From assembly GCA_003450735.1 (NCBI GenBank), contig DMEZ01000055.1, forward strand, positions 113,943 to 177,942: a stretch of DNA of 64,000 bases, in the 5' to 3' direction. This DNA comes from Elusimicrobiota bacterium. Its GTDB lineage: Bacteria; Elusimicrobiota; Elusimicrobia; UBA1565. Made by a program: the position numbers and the translations under genes. Shown in pieces: positions 8,112-16,444 of this stretch. The notes below the pieces were generated by a model that was not told the origin of the DNA, ran no database searches, and saw only the letters and a list, made by a program, of their open reading frames with translations. Within the stretch, counting starts at the first letter, position 1. Each line of letters starts with the position of its first letter.

Positions 8112-11012
8112 ATGAGGCGGATCCTGTCGCTGACCCTCGCTCTCACGCTCCTCCTCGAGGCGGCCGCTCCCGCCCAGGTGGTGCGCAGCGTCGCGCCCGC
8201 CGGCGGCCAGACCCTCGTCGCCGCGGTGCCGCCCGCCGCGGCCGCGCCCATGCTTTCCGCCCTCTCCGGCGCCTCCCTCGCCCTCTCGCCGGCTCCGGCC
8301 CTTCCCTCTCTTTACGCCCCGGCCGCGCTCCAGGCCGCCCCAAGCCCTCTGCGTCTCCCGGCCGCCGCCCTCCAGCCGGCCGCCCCCATCGCGGCGCCAG
8401 CCCAGGCGGCTCCGGCTCCGGCCGTCCAGGCGGCTCCGGCGGCTTCGCCCCTGCGCCGGATGCTCGACTCCGCCGCGGCCGCGCTGTCCCAGAATCCGGC
8501 CGCCCAGAAGCTCTTCCCGGCCCTCGGCCGGCTCGGCTCCGAGACCGCCGCGCCGGACGCGGACGCCTCCTCCGAGGCGCAGAACTCGCAGGCGGCCGGC
8601 TTCTTCAACCAGAAGGCCTTCGGCGGCGTCCAGGGAGAGCAGGGCTTTGCGGATGCGGTTGACGCCGAGGCCGCCAAAGCCTCCTCCCAAGAAGCCTTCA
8701 TCCCCGCCTACCCGGGGCGCCGCCTCCGCTTCAACGGCAAGGATTTCCCCTCCGTCGTCTCCCGCCCGTACGCCGAGTTCGAACCGCTCCTGGTCAAGGC
8801 CATCGACGCCGCGCAGAAGACCGTCCACATCGCGATGCACGAGTTCCGCATGCACGGCGTCCTGCGGGCCCTGCGCCGCGCCCGCGAGCGGGGCGTGGAG
8901 GTCCATATCGTCGTGGACCACACCGCTCTCTACCCCGTCCGCCAGGGCTACAAGGAAGGGGTCGTCTTCCCGGGACGCCGGGACGTCCAGCTCCAGCTTT
9001 TGCTCAACGAAGGCTTCGACGTGAGCGTGCTCAACGGGCTCTGGCTCTACGGCCTCCAGCACAACCGCCTGGCCCTCATCGACGGAGAGTTCGCCTCCTT
9101 CGGCTCGGCGCGCTGGGTCGGCGACGCCGACGCCAACGACCACGACAGCGCCCAGTTCACGAACGACGAAGGCCGCGTCGACGCCCTGGCGCGCTACTGG
9201 CAGTACCTGCGCTCCCTCTCGCAGCCGCTCGCCTCCGCGCGCGACCACGCCTGGCCCAAGGACGCCCCGGCGCCCCCCGCCGACGACACCCTGCCCGTGG
9301 AGTTCAACGGGGTGCGTTTGCCGGCCTGGGTGTTCTCCCCGGGCGGCGCCGCCGAGGATGCGATCATCCAGGTGATCGACGCCTCCAGGAAGAGCCTCGA
9401 CCTGGCGATGTACACCTTCCGCTCGACCCGCATCGCCGAGGCCCTGCTCAGGGCCCAGGAGCGGGGCGTCAAGATCCGCGTCCTCTTCGACAAGAGCCAG
9501 TCCGGCCGGGACCACATGAAGGCCTATGCCGACTGGCTCGCCCTCCACAACGTCCCGGTCAAGCTGACCGCCGGCCCCCGCGTCGACTCCCGGAGCCCCG
9601 GCAGGATGGCCCATCAGTTCCTCGTGGCCGACAAGGAGCTGCTGCTGACGGGCTCGATGAACTGGACGAAGAACGCCTTCCAGATGAGCTTCGAGAACCT
9701 GCAGTTCCTCCAGGACGAGAAGGACGTCGCCGCGTACGCCGCCCTCTTCAGCGCCCTCTACGGGAGCAGAAGCGCCGAGCGCCTCCTGCCCCCCGACGTC
9801 CAGCCCGCGCTGCCCTCCGACGGGGAGCTCACCGACGAGCTCAGGAAGGAGCGTGCGTCCCTGCCCAAGCTCCCGGCCTACCCTGTCCTGCCGGCCGTCC
9901 CGCAGGTGGACTTCAACGGGGTGCGTCTGCCCGCCGCCGCGGCACGGCCCCAGGCCGAGCTTTCCGTGCTCCTCGTGAAGGCCATCGACGCCTCGCAGAA
10001 GACCCTGCGCATCGCCCTCTACGAGTTCAACCTCAAGGACGCCCTCCAAGCCCTGCGGCGCGCGAAGGCCCGCGGCGTGGACGTCGAGATCATCCTCGAC
10101 TACTCCCACGTCTTCCCCCACGGCCGCGACGGCGCGGCGGCGCGGCGCAAGCCCGAGATCCAGGCCCTCATCGACGAAGGCTTCAACGTCACCGTCCTGA
10201 AGGGCTATGGGCGCATGGGGATCATGCACAACAAATTCATGGTGGCCGACGGGAAGCTCGCGGAGTTCGGCTCCTTCAACTGGTCGGACACCGCCGAGTT
10301 CAACCACTTCGAGAACCTGAACTTCACCGCCGAGCCCGGACGGGTGGCGCTCTACCAGAAATACTGGGACTGGATGCGGGCCGCCTCCCAGCCCTTCGAC
10401 GAGGCCGAGGATTTCGAGTGGTCGACCCTCGACCCCGGCGAACCGCCGGCCGACTTCGACCAGCCCGTCGAGCTCAACGGCCAGAGCTTCCCGCGCGCGA
10501 TGTTCTCCCCCGGCGGGGCGATCGCCGCGACCCTCATCCGGGCCATCGACGCCGCGCGCGCGAGCATCGAGCTGGCCATGTTCACCTTCTACTCCCAGGA
10601 CATCGCCGAGGCCCTCCTGCGCGCCAAGCAGCGCGGCGTGCAGGTGCGCATCGTGCTCGACGCCTCCCAGTCCAAGAACATGAAGCTCGACGAGTGGTTC
10701 GCCTACAACGATTTCGACGTGAGGCTCCTCTCCGGGCCCGACCCGCACGGGGCCTGGATGTTCGAGAAGATGCACAACAAGTTCATGGTCGTGGACGGGA
10801 AGCTGCTGGAGACCGGCTCCTACAACTACACCGCCAACGCCGACGACAACAACTACGAGAACGTGAACTTCATCGCGGACGCAGCGCTCCTCGCCTTCTT
10901 CACCGCGTACTTCCAGATGCTCCACGCCCTGGGCTGGAAGCCGCCCAAGCCCAAGGAGCCGCCCTCCTCCGCCGGCTCCGAGTTCTTCGAGACCGCGCGC
11001 GGCAGGTTCTGA
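8112..11012 (+). CDS. Exported protein with four phospholipase D-like modules
   Basis: 966 residues: signal peptide (MRRILSLTLALTLLLEAAAPAQ), an Ala/Pro-rich stretch to about 190, then four PLD-like modules of about 190 residues in two tandem pairs. Modules start near 202, 396, 599 and 786, each introduced by a FNG-type segment. Modules 1 and 3 resemble each other, as do 2 and 4. HKD motifs are intact in module 3 (HNKFMVAD, about 706) and module 4 (HNKFMVVD, about 888). They are degraded in module 1 (HNRLALID, about 317, Lys to Arg) and module 2 (HQFLVAD, about 501, Lys lost). A PLD active site needs two HKDs, so only the second pair should be catalytic. The start is at the signal peptide; an upstream in-frame extension is not signal-like. 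Substrate unknown (phospholipid or nucleic acid). Confidence 0.85.
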   Translation: MRRILSLTLALTLLLEAAAPAQVVRSVAPAGGQTLVAAVPPAAAAPMLSALSGASLALSPAPALPSLYAPAALQAAPSPLRLPAAALQPAAPIAAPAQAAPAPAVQAAPAASPLRRMLDSAAAALSQNPAAQKLFPALGRLGSETAAPDADASSEAQNSQAAGFFNQKAFGGVQGEQGFADAVDAEAAKASSQEAFIPAYPGRRLRFNGKDFPSVVSRPYAEFEPLLVKAIDAAQKTVHIAMHEFRMHGVLRALRRARERGVEVHIVVDHTALYPVRQGYKEGVVFPGRRDVQLQLLLNEGFDVSVLNGLWLYGLQHNRLALIDGEFASFGSARWVGDADANDHDSAQFTNDEGRVDALARYWQYLRSLSQPLASARDHAWPKDAPAPPADDTLPVEFNGVRLPAWVFSPGGAAEDAIIQVIDASRKSLDLAMYTFRSTRIAEALLRAQERGVKIRVLFDKSQSGRDHMKAYADWLALHNVPVKLTAGPRVDSRSPGRMAHQFLVADKELLLTGSMNWTKNAFQMSFENLQFLQDEKDVAAYAALFSALYGSRSAERLLPPDVQPALPSDGELTDELRKERASLPKLPAYPVLPAVPQVDFNGVRLPAAAARPQAELSVLLVKAIDASQKTLRIALYEFNLKDALQALRRAKARGVDVEIILDYSHVFPHGRDGAAARRKPEIQALIDEGFNVTVLKGYGRMGIMHNKFMVADGKLAEFGSFNWSDTAEFNHFENLNFTAEPGRVALYQKYWDWMRAASQPFDEAEDFEWSTLDPGEPPADFDQPVELNGQSFPRAMFSPGGAIAATLIRAIDAARASIELAMFTFYSQDIAEALLRAKQRGVQVRIVLDASQSKNMKLDEWFAYNDFDVRLLSGPDPHGAWMFEKMHNKFMVVDGKLLETGSYNYTANADDNNYENVNFIADAALLAFFTAYFQMLHALGWKPPKPKEPPSSAGSEFFETARGRF

Positions 11013-12934
11013 GCGCCCAGCCGCAGCGCGGTCCGCTCCCGGATGCGGCCCTCCAGGCAGGCTTCCACCAGGTCCCTCAGCGCCGCCCGGCGCTCCGGCT
11101 CGATCTCGCCGTAGACGGCCGCGAGCTCCCGGCGCAAAGCCGCCTCGAGCGCGCAGCGGCCGAGCCTCTCCTCTCCCAGGACGACGTCGAAGCCCCCCTC
11201 GCCGTAGCGCACGGCGTAATCCTCGACCGCGCCGGCCCGATGCAGGCGGTAGAGGGCCCTCTCGACCAGCGGCGGGTGCTGGGTGGGCATGTCCAGCCGC
11301 CCGGCTTCGAGCCGTCCATAGACCTCCAGGGCGTCCTCGAGCTCGCGCCCGATCCCGCGGAAGGCGCTCAGGTGCAGGGCGAGGGCCCGCAAAACGTCGT
11401 CCCTCTCCCCGGAGGGGACGGCCTCCACCTCGGCCCGCACCCGCTCGAGCGGCGCGCGCGGGTCCAGCAGCCGCCGCGCGCGGCTCAGGCCCTCGACGTC
11501 GAGCAGCACCCAGCACTCGGCCGGCCGCCCGTCCCGGCCGGCGCGGCCCGCCTCCTGCCATAGGGCCTCCAGGGAGCCGGGCAAGCCCAGGTGGAGCGTC
11601 CGGCGGACGTCCGGCTTGTCGATGCCCAGCCCGAAGGCCTTGGTCGCCACGAGCAGGCCCTCCGGGTCGTCCCGGAACGCCGCCGCCGCCGCCCGCCGGG
11701 CCGCTCGCCAGAGGCGCTCGTCCTGCCCCGCAGGAGGCCGGCCGTGGTACACTCCGGGCTCATGCCCGCGCGCCCTCAGGCCTCGGGCGGCCTCCTGCGC
11801 GCCGAAAGGGCCCTGGGCGTGCGGGCAGAACACGAGCCGCCCTCCGCTCCCGAGGAGGGCGGCCAGCCGCTCCGGCTTATCCCTCATCGGACAGCGCAGG
11901 ACACTGAACGAGAGCTCCTCGCGGCCCAGGCCCGGGGGCGCGATGAGCGAGCCCGTCTGCAGGCCCAGCAGGCGCGCGACGTCCTCTCTCGCGCGCGGCC
12001 CCGCGGTGCCTGTCATGGCCGCGACCGGCGGCCGGGGCTCGAGCCGGCTCAGGGCGTCGCCGACCCTCAGGTACGCCGTGCGGAAGTCGTGCCCCCACTC
12101 CGAGACGCAGTGGGCCTCGTCCACCGCGGCGAGATTGACGCCCGGCCCGGCGCAGGCGAGCGCCAGGGCGCGGCGGAACTCGGGCGTCTGGAGCCGCTCG
12201 GGCGAGACGAAGAAGAAGCGGCACTCTCCACGGATGAGCTCGGCCATCGCGCGCGCCCGCTCGAAGGCGGCGTCCATGTCGCTCGTGAGGGCGGCGGTCC
12301 TCCCGAGGCCGGCCCGGGCTAGGCCCTCCCTCTGGTCGTCGATGAGCGAGAGGGTCGGCTCGACCACCAGGCACACCCCGGGGAGCAGCAGGCCGGCGAG
12401 CTGGTAGACGAGGGACTTGCCGGCTCCGGTGGGCAAGACGACGAAGGCGTCGCGGCCCTCCAGAAGCCGCGCGAGGGCCTCGCGCTGCCCGGGCCGGAAG
12501 CCGGCCTTCCCGAAGAGCAGCCGCAGGAAGAACTCGAGGTCCGCTTCGCCCGCGGCGGGAACGGGACCCGGCCGGGCCAAAGCGGGGGCGTACCCCTCCG
12601 GCGCGCGCGCCTCCAGGACGCAGACGAGCCGATCGCCGCCGGGACGCTGCGAGACGGCCACTCCGTAGAGCCGGCAGAGCGCGGCGAGCAGCTCCCGGAG
12701 CGCCTCCATCGCCTGGGCCGCGGCCCGCGCCGACTCCTCCCGGCCGCGCCCCGTCCTGGGCGCGCCCCAGGCCTGCCAGCGCCCGAGCTCGGCGAGCCTG
12801 GCCCCGCCCAGGTCGGCCTGGGCCAGCAGGGCGGCCTGGAGTCTATGATCGAGCGCGGGCCGCGGCGAGCGGGTCAGCAGGCGGTAGGCCACCCGGAAGA
12901 CGCAGCGCTCCTCCCATGGACGTGAGGGTCTCAT
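10853..12934 (-). CDS. RecQ-family ATP-dependent DNA helicase
   Basis: 693 residues with a superfamily 2 core from about 150 to 490: Walker A VLPTGAGKS, DEAH box AVDEAHCVSEWGHDF, motif III MTGTAG, motif V ATKAFGLGIDKPDVR and motif VI QEAGRAGRDG. The first 140 or so residues match nothing I recognise, and I see neither the RQC zinc cysteines nor an HRDC domain, so it is a divergent RecQ. The last 50 or so codons run antisense through the end of the PLD gene (160-nt convergent overlap) because no earlier stop exists. The ATG at 12934 sits directly after a promoter-like element shared with the ORF6N gene at 43599. Likely role: recombination or repair; no partner gene adjoins. Confidence 0.85.
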   Translation of the reverse strand: MRPSRPWEERCVFRVAYRLLTRSPRPALDHRLQAALLAQADLGGARLAELGRWQAWGAPRTGRGREESARAAAQAMEALRELLAALCRLYGVAVSQRPGGDRLVCVLEARAPEGYAPALARPGPVPAAGEADLEFFLRLLFGKAGFRPGQREALARLLEGRDAFVVLPTGAGKSLVYQLAGLLLPGVCLVVEPTLSLIDDQREGLARAGLGRTAALTSDMDAAFERARAMAELIRGECRFFFVSPERLQTPEFRRALALACAGPGVNLAAVDEAHCVSEWGHDFRTAYLRVGDALSRLEPRPPVAAMTGTAGPRAREDVARLLGLQTGSLIAPPGLGREELSFSVLRCPMRDKPERLAALLGSGGRLVFCPHAQGPFGAQEAARGLRARGHEPGVYHGRPPAGQDERLWRAARRAAAAAFRDDPEGLLVATKAFGLGIDKPDVRRTLHLGLPGSLEALWQEAGRAGRDGRPAECWVLLDVEGLSRARRLLDPRAPLERVRAEVEAVPSGERDDVLRALALHLSAFRGIGRELEDALEVYGRLEAGRLDMPTQHPPLVERALYRLHRAGAVEDYAVRYGEGGFDVVLGEERLGRCALEAALRRELAAVYGEIEPERRAALRDLVEACLEGRIRERTALRLGAQNLPRAVSKNSEPAEEGGSLGLGGFQPRAWSIWKYAVKKARSAASAMKFTFS

Positions 12935-12978
12935 GCCTACAAGTACGTATGAGGGGGTCAGGAAGTTCCCTGGGGAAC
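12932..12978 (-). promoter_or_regulatory. ECF-like promoter module upstream of RecQ-type gene
   Basis: Read on the minus strand: palindromic GTTCCC/GGGAAC, with GGAACTT as a candidate -35, 15 nt, then CGTA as candidate -10, then the start codon in CTTGTAGGCATG. The ATG-proximal part and all spacings match the element at 43564-43601. The GGAAC...CGTA layout resembles promoters used by extracytoplasmic-function sigma factors. Confidence 0.5.
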
Positions 12979-12980
12979 CG

Positions 12981-13035
12981 GGCCGCCTATCCGCTGATGA
13001 GCCGGGCGATGCGCCGGCGGAGACGGATAGCGGCC
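12981..13035. repeat. Long imperfect inverted repeat between RecQ and receiver genes
   Basis: The arms at 12981-12993 (GGCCGCCTATCCG) and 13024-13035 (CGGATAGCGGCC) pair with one bulge. The loop contains a smaller GCCGG/CCGGC hairpin. It lies directly after the stop of the receiver gene (minus strand) and could end that operon, but there is no T-run. Confidence 0.5.
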
Positions 13036-13036
13036 T

Positions 13037-13435
13037 TCAGGGCTGGATGCGCCAGGGCCGCCCCCCGCCTCCGGGGCGTTTGCTCAAGGCGTCCTGCACG
13101 GCCCCGCGGAGGTATTCGAGGTCGAAAGGCTTCGTGACGTACTGCGAGATGCCCTTGTCGAGGGCTCTTTGGGCCAGCGCGAGGTCCTCGTTGCCGGTCA
13201 GCATGATGACGACGGCCCGGCAGCCGCGGGCCTTCAGGACGCTGAAGATCTCGAGGCCCGTCATGTCGGGGAGGTTCATGTCGAGGAAGATGAGGTCGGG
13301 GTCGTACTTCTTGTATTGCTCGATCCCCGTCCGGCCGTCCCCCGCCGCATGGACCTCATAGCCGGCCTCGAAGCCGTGGCGGATGATGTCGCGGATGGCT
13401 TCTTCGTCGTCGATGACGAGGATCTTCAGCTTCAT
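13037..13435 (-). CDS. Single-domain response regulator (CheY-like receiver)
   Basis: 132 residues, one receiver domain and no output domain. The acidic pair is in LVIDDEE (9-11), the phosphoacceptor is about Asp52 in FLDMNLPDMTG, the switch Thr lies in MLTGNED and the Lys in VTKPFD. It should relay phosphate from a kinase not encoded next to it. It starts 1 nt after the stop of the OmpA-type lipoprotein gene, so it is co-transcribed with that gene. The C-terminus is a short Gly/Arg-rich tail. Confidence 0.92.
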   Translation of the reverse strand: MKLKILVIDDEEAIRDIIRHGFEAGYEVHAAGDGRTGIEQYKKYDPDLIFLDMNLPDMTGLEIFSVLKARGCRAVVIMLTGNEDLALAQRALDKGISQYVTKPFDLEYLRGAVQDALSKRPGGGGRPWRIQP

Positions 13436-13436
13436 C

Positions 13437-14594
13437 TCATGGAGCGGCGGCCGCCCGGCCGACCTCCCTGTCGATGAGCACGATCTCGATGCGCCGGTTC
13501 CTGGCCCGCCCGTCCTCCGCGTCGTTGGAGGCGACGGGACGGTACTCGCCGTAGCCCGCCGCGGTCAGGAGGGCGGGGTCGATGCCGGCCTTCTCCTGCA
13601 GGAAGCGCGCCACCGTGGTCGCGCGGGCGGTCGAGAGCTCCCAGTTGCTCGGATATTTCTCGCGCAGGGTGCTGCGGATGGGGACGTCGTCGGTGTGCCC
13701 CTCGATGCGGATGGCCTTGTCGGGGACGTGCTTGAGGACGTCGCCCACGCGCTGGAGCACCTTGCGCCCGCTCACCTTGATCTCGGCCTTGCCCGAGTCG
13801 AAGAAGATGGTCTCGGCCACGTTGACCGAGAGCTTGCCCTGGAACTGCTCGATCTTGACCTGGCCCTGGGCGATCTCGCCCTTGAGCTCGCCGACCAGGC
13901 TCTCGTAGGTGCCCTTCGTCTGGGCGAGCTCGCGCTCCTGGCGGGCCTTGAGCTCCTCGGCCGCACGGCTCAGCTCGGCGACGCGCCCCTCGAGCCCGCG
14001 CTTCTCGTTGCTCAGGACCGTCACGGTCTTCGAGAGCTCGTCCTGCTTGGCGTTCATCGACTTGGAGAGGTCGGCGTTCGACTTGAGGAGCTCCCCGCGC
14101 TCCTTCTCGAGCGCGGCCGTCTTGGCCGAAGCCTGGTCGAGCCGCGCGCTGAGCTCGGCGCCGCGCTTCTCGAAATCGGCGAGACGGCTCTGGGCGATCG
14201 AGAGGGACTTGCGCGACTCGTCGAGCTGGCTTTGCAGCTGGGTGACCGTCTTGGAGAGCTCGTCCTGCTTGGCGCCGAGGGACTGGGAGAGGTTCTGGTT
14301 GCTCTGCTGGAGCCCGTCGCGCTCCTTCTCGACCGACTCGGCCCGGGCGCTCGCGCGCGCGAAGCTCTCCTTCACCTGGGCCAGCTCCCGTCCCGCCTCG
14401 GTGAGCTGGACCCGAAGGCCCGCGGTCTCGGCCGTAAAGGCCTCGACCTTCTTCTGTTCCTCGGCGAGGACGGCCTGGGTCTGGGCCAGCTGCTTCTGCG
14501 CGGCCCCGGACTCGGTCTTGAGCTTCTCGTAGGTCTTGGTCGTGACGCAGCCGGAGAGGGAGAGGAGGAGGACGGGGAGGAGCGTTCGTTTCAT
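13437..14594 (-). CDS. Coiled-coil lipoprotein with C-terminal OmpA peptidoglycan-binding domain
   Basis: 385 residues. The signal peptide ends in a lipobox (LSLSGC, Cys16). A long coiled coil at about 25-245 carries recurring heptads and repeated SMNAKQDELSKTV / SLGAKQDELSKTV segments. An OmpA domain at about 255-375 contains FFDSGKAEI, EGHTDDVPI and NRRIEIVL. It should be anchored in the outer membrane and bind peptidoglycan, spanning the periplasm through the coiled coil. It is the middle gene of a thioesterase / lipoprotein / receiver operon. Confidence 0.9.
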   Translation of the reverse strand: MKRTLLPVLLLSLSGCVTTKTYEKLKTESGAAQKQLAQTQAVLAEEQKKVEAFTAETAGLRVQLTEAGRELAQVKESFARASARAESVEKERDGLQQSNQNLSQSLGAKQDELSKTVTQLQSQLDESRKSLSIAQSRLADFEKRGAELSARLDQASAKTAALEKERGELLKSNADLSKSMNAKQDELSKTVTVLSNEKRGLEGRVAELSRAAEELKARQERELAQTKGTYESLVGELKGEIAQGQVKIEQFQGKLSVNVAETIFFDSGKAEIKVSGRKVLQRVGDVLKHVPDKAIRIEGHTDDVPIRSTLREKYPSNWELSTARATTVARFLQEKAGIDPALLTAAGYGEYRPVASNDAEDGRARNRRIEIVLIDREVGRAAAAP

Positions 14595-14616
14595 TTTATT
14601 CCTTGCAGCGGGAGCG

Positions 14617-15015
14617 TCATCGCATCGCCGCGGCGGCGGCCTGCAGCTTCGCGGCGATGTCGTCGGGCGGCGCGTGCGGCTCGAGGTACTGGTTGACGCA
14701 GACCAGCACCGTCTTGGCCCGCGAGACCAGCCGCCCGTCCTGGTTCTTGATCTCGTAGAGGAACTCGGTGCGCACGCCGGTGAAGCCCGAGATCCAGGTC
14801 TTCACCTCGAGCACGTCATTGTAGTAGGCGGGGTGCTTGTAGTCGATCTCCTGGCGGAAGACCACGAACTGGGTGCCCGCGTCCTTGAGCGCCTTGACCG
14901 AGACCCCCAGCGCGTCGAGGCACTCGGTGCGGCCCTCCTCCAGGAACTTGAGGTAGTTGGCGTAGTAGACGACCCCGCCGCAGTCGGTATGGTGGTAGTG
15001 GATGCGTATTTTCAC
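14617..15015 (-). CDS. YbgC/4HBT-family acyl-CoA thioesterase
   Basis: 132 residues from the GTG at 15015, a hot-dog-fold thioesterase. The HTDCGGVVYYANYLKF block with its catalytic Asp is the YbgC signature. YbgC proteins hydrolyse acyl-CoA and in many Gram-negatives sit near the tol-pal genes; here the next gene downstream is an OmpA-domain lipoprotein, a comparable setting. I prefer GTG 15015 because the length then matches the family (about 134). A TTG at 15054 would add 13 residues without homology, and neither start has a clear ribosome binding site. Confidence 0.82.
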   Translation of the reverse strand: MKIRIHYHHTDCGGVVYYANYLKFLEEGRTECLDALGVSVKALKDAGTQFVVFRQEIDYKHPAYYNDVLEVKTWISGFTGVRTEFLYEIKNQDGRLVSRAKTVLVCVNQYLEPHAPPDDIAAKLQAAAAAMR

Positions 15016-15067
15016 GGTGCGGGTAGTGTATGGCTTTTGGGGCTGGACCCGCAAGTGGACGGAAGGC

Positions 15068-16231
15068 CTATCTGCGGCTTGCTTGTTCGGCGGGAGTCAG
15101 GACCCAATGCAGGCTCCGCACGCGGCAGAGGTCCGACGCCTTGAAATCCGGGTTCAGGCCGGCCCAGGAATTGCGCGTCTTGAAAAGGACGGTCCCATCC
15201 GAAGAGGCTTCGTAGCCCACGAACAGGAACCCATGCGCCGCGATGCCGCTGTCCGCGTTCTTCCAGGAGTCCATGCCCCCGATGTCCGCGTCGATCCCCA
15301 TGGGGATGCCCGCGTCCAGGTAGCCCCGCAGGATGCCTTCCAGGCGCTTCGCCTTCTCCGCGCACGCGGAAGCGTCGGCCTGGCGCCAATCCGGGGGCCC
15401 GCCGGCGGGGTACTGCTCCTGGACCACGCCCGAGAGGAGCTTGGCCGTCGCCTCGCGTTCCCCTTCGAGCCCGGGCCAGAGCGCGTGGACCTTGTCCACC
15501 ACCTTGGGCCGCAGGCTCGTGTCAGCCAGGTCATCGGCGTAGAACTCGCGCTTGGCCTCGGCGAATCCCGGGTCGTTGCGGTGATAGGGGAGGAAGCGCT
15601 GCAGCCTGGAGTTCAGCCGTTTGAGCTCCGGGGTCTCGGCGTCCCGGAACTCGTCGTAGAGGCGGTAGAACTCCGAATAGTCCAAGCTTGTCGCGATACC
15701 CCGGCGCAGCGCGTAGGAGAGGTCGGTCGAGAGGAAATTCCCCTCGCGCAAGCTTGTCTCGCCGCGCTGGATGAAGCTCTTGTAGGCGTCTTCCGACGCC
15801 AGCGTCCGGGTCAGGAAGATGTCCGCTTCGGAGAGCCTCTCATGCGAGCCCGTCTTGCGGAAGATCGCGGCCTCGAGCAGGGCCACGGTGGCGAAGTCGT
15901 GGCAGCTTCCGATGTCGCTCTGGTTGCGGTTGGGCCTGTCCGGGAACTCCCGGCTCAGGTCCGCCCTGCCGGCGGACCGAGCCCCGGCTGCGACCTGCGC
16001 CGAAGCGCCGACCTCGGGCGCCTGGGCCGGAGCGAAGTCCCCTCCCAGCTCGAGCGCGGCGCCTTCCAGCGCGCGGGAAGCCCGACCCAGGCGATCATCC
16101 GAACGCGGGGCGTCCCGGAGGTCCTGGGGGACGAGGGGATGAAGCGGGCGCCCTCCATAGAACAGAGAAAGGCCGAGGGCTGAAATAGCCGCGACCAAAG
16201 ACGCCGAGGCGACGAACCTACAGCGTCTCAT
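15068..16231 (-). CDS. Exported papain-like (C1A-type) cysteine protease
   Basis: 387 residues. An N-terminal hydrophobic signal (about 5-25) is followed by a spacer to about 90 and a papain-type domain: Gln104 for the oxyanion hole, Cys110 in GSCHDFA, LSEADIF in the position of the usual LSEQ segment, His333 in AAHGFLFVGYE and Asn354 in TRNSWAG. All three catalytic positions and the Gln are present, so it should be an active cysteine endopeptidase outside the cytoplasm. The spacing between Cys and His is long (223 residues), so the central insert is unusual. It is divergent from the prodomain-repeat gene at 16445 and shares its 213-nt control region. Confidence 0.8.
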   Translation of the reverse strand: MRRCRFVASASLVAAISALGLSLFYGGRPLHPLVPQDLRDAPRSDDRLGRASRALEGAALELGGDFAPAQAPEVGASAQVAAGARSAGRADLSREFPDRPNRNQSDIGSCHDFATVALLEAAIFRKTGSHERLSEADIFLTRTLASEDAYKSFIQRGETSLREGNFLSTDLSYALRRGIATSLDYSEFYRLYDEFRDAETPELKRLNSRLQRFLPYHRNDPGFAEAKREFYADDLADTSLRPKVVDKVHALWPGLEGEREATAKLLSGVVQEQYPAGGPPDWRQADASACAEKAKRLEGILRGYLDAGIPMGIDADIGGMDSWKNADSGIAAHGFLFVGYEASSDGTVLFKTRNSWAGLNPDFKASDLCRVRSLHWVLTPAEQASRR

Positions 16232-16293
16232 CGGGTGGACCCATGATGGACGTGCACTCTGATGATTGTAGCGGCTGGAACCCTGTCCCGCCT

Positions 16294-16336
16294 GGGCCTT
16301 TGGACCTAGGATGGTCTCGCGTCCCTAAAAGGCCCA
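16294..16336. promoter_or_regulatory. Secretome-associated motif, copies B1 and B2
   Basis: TGGGCCTTTGGACCTAGG at 16294-16311 and, on the other strand, TGGGCCTTTTAGGGA at 16336-16322. They form an inverted pair in the shared upstream region of the papain-like protease (63 nt from its ATG) and the prodomain-repeat gene. B1 differs from the copy at 29272 at one of the first 17 positions. Confidence 0.45.
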
Positions 16337-16405
16337 TTTCCCTCTAGGCCGACATCCGGTCCGCCTCTGCCCCGTCCGGCCCAAGGAGTTCCCGGCTGAC
16401 GCCGC

Positions 16406-16436
16406 TATAATGTAAACGTTGGATAATCCATGGAGG
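16406..16436 (+). promoter_or_regulatory. -10 box and ribosome binding site of the prodomain-repeat gene
   Basis: TATAAT at 16406-16411 and GGAGG at 16432-16436, 8 nt before the ATG at 16445. This spacing decides the start in favour of 16445; the in-frame ATG at 16430 overlaps the GGAGG. No convincing -35 is present. Confidence 0.6.
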
Positions 16437-16444
16437 CTTCCAAG

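Noticed and set aside
15016..15054. TTG start for the YbgC-like thioesterase
   Set aside because: It adds 13 residues beyond the family's usual length with no ribosome binding site; the GTG at 15015 fits better.
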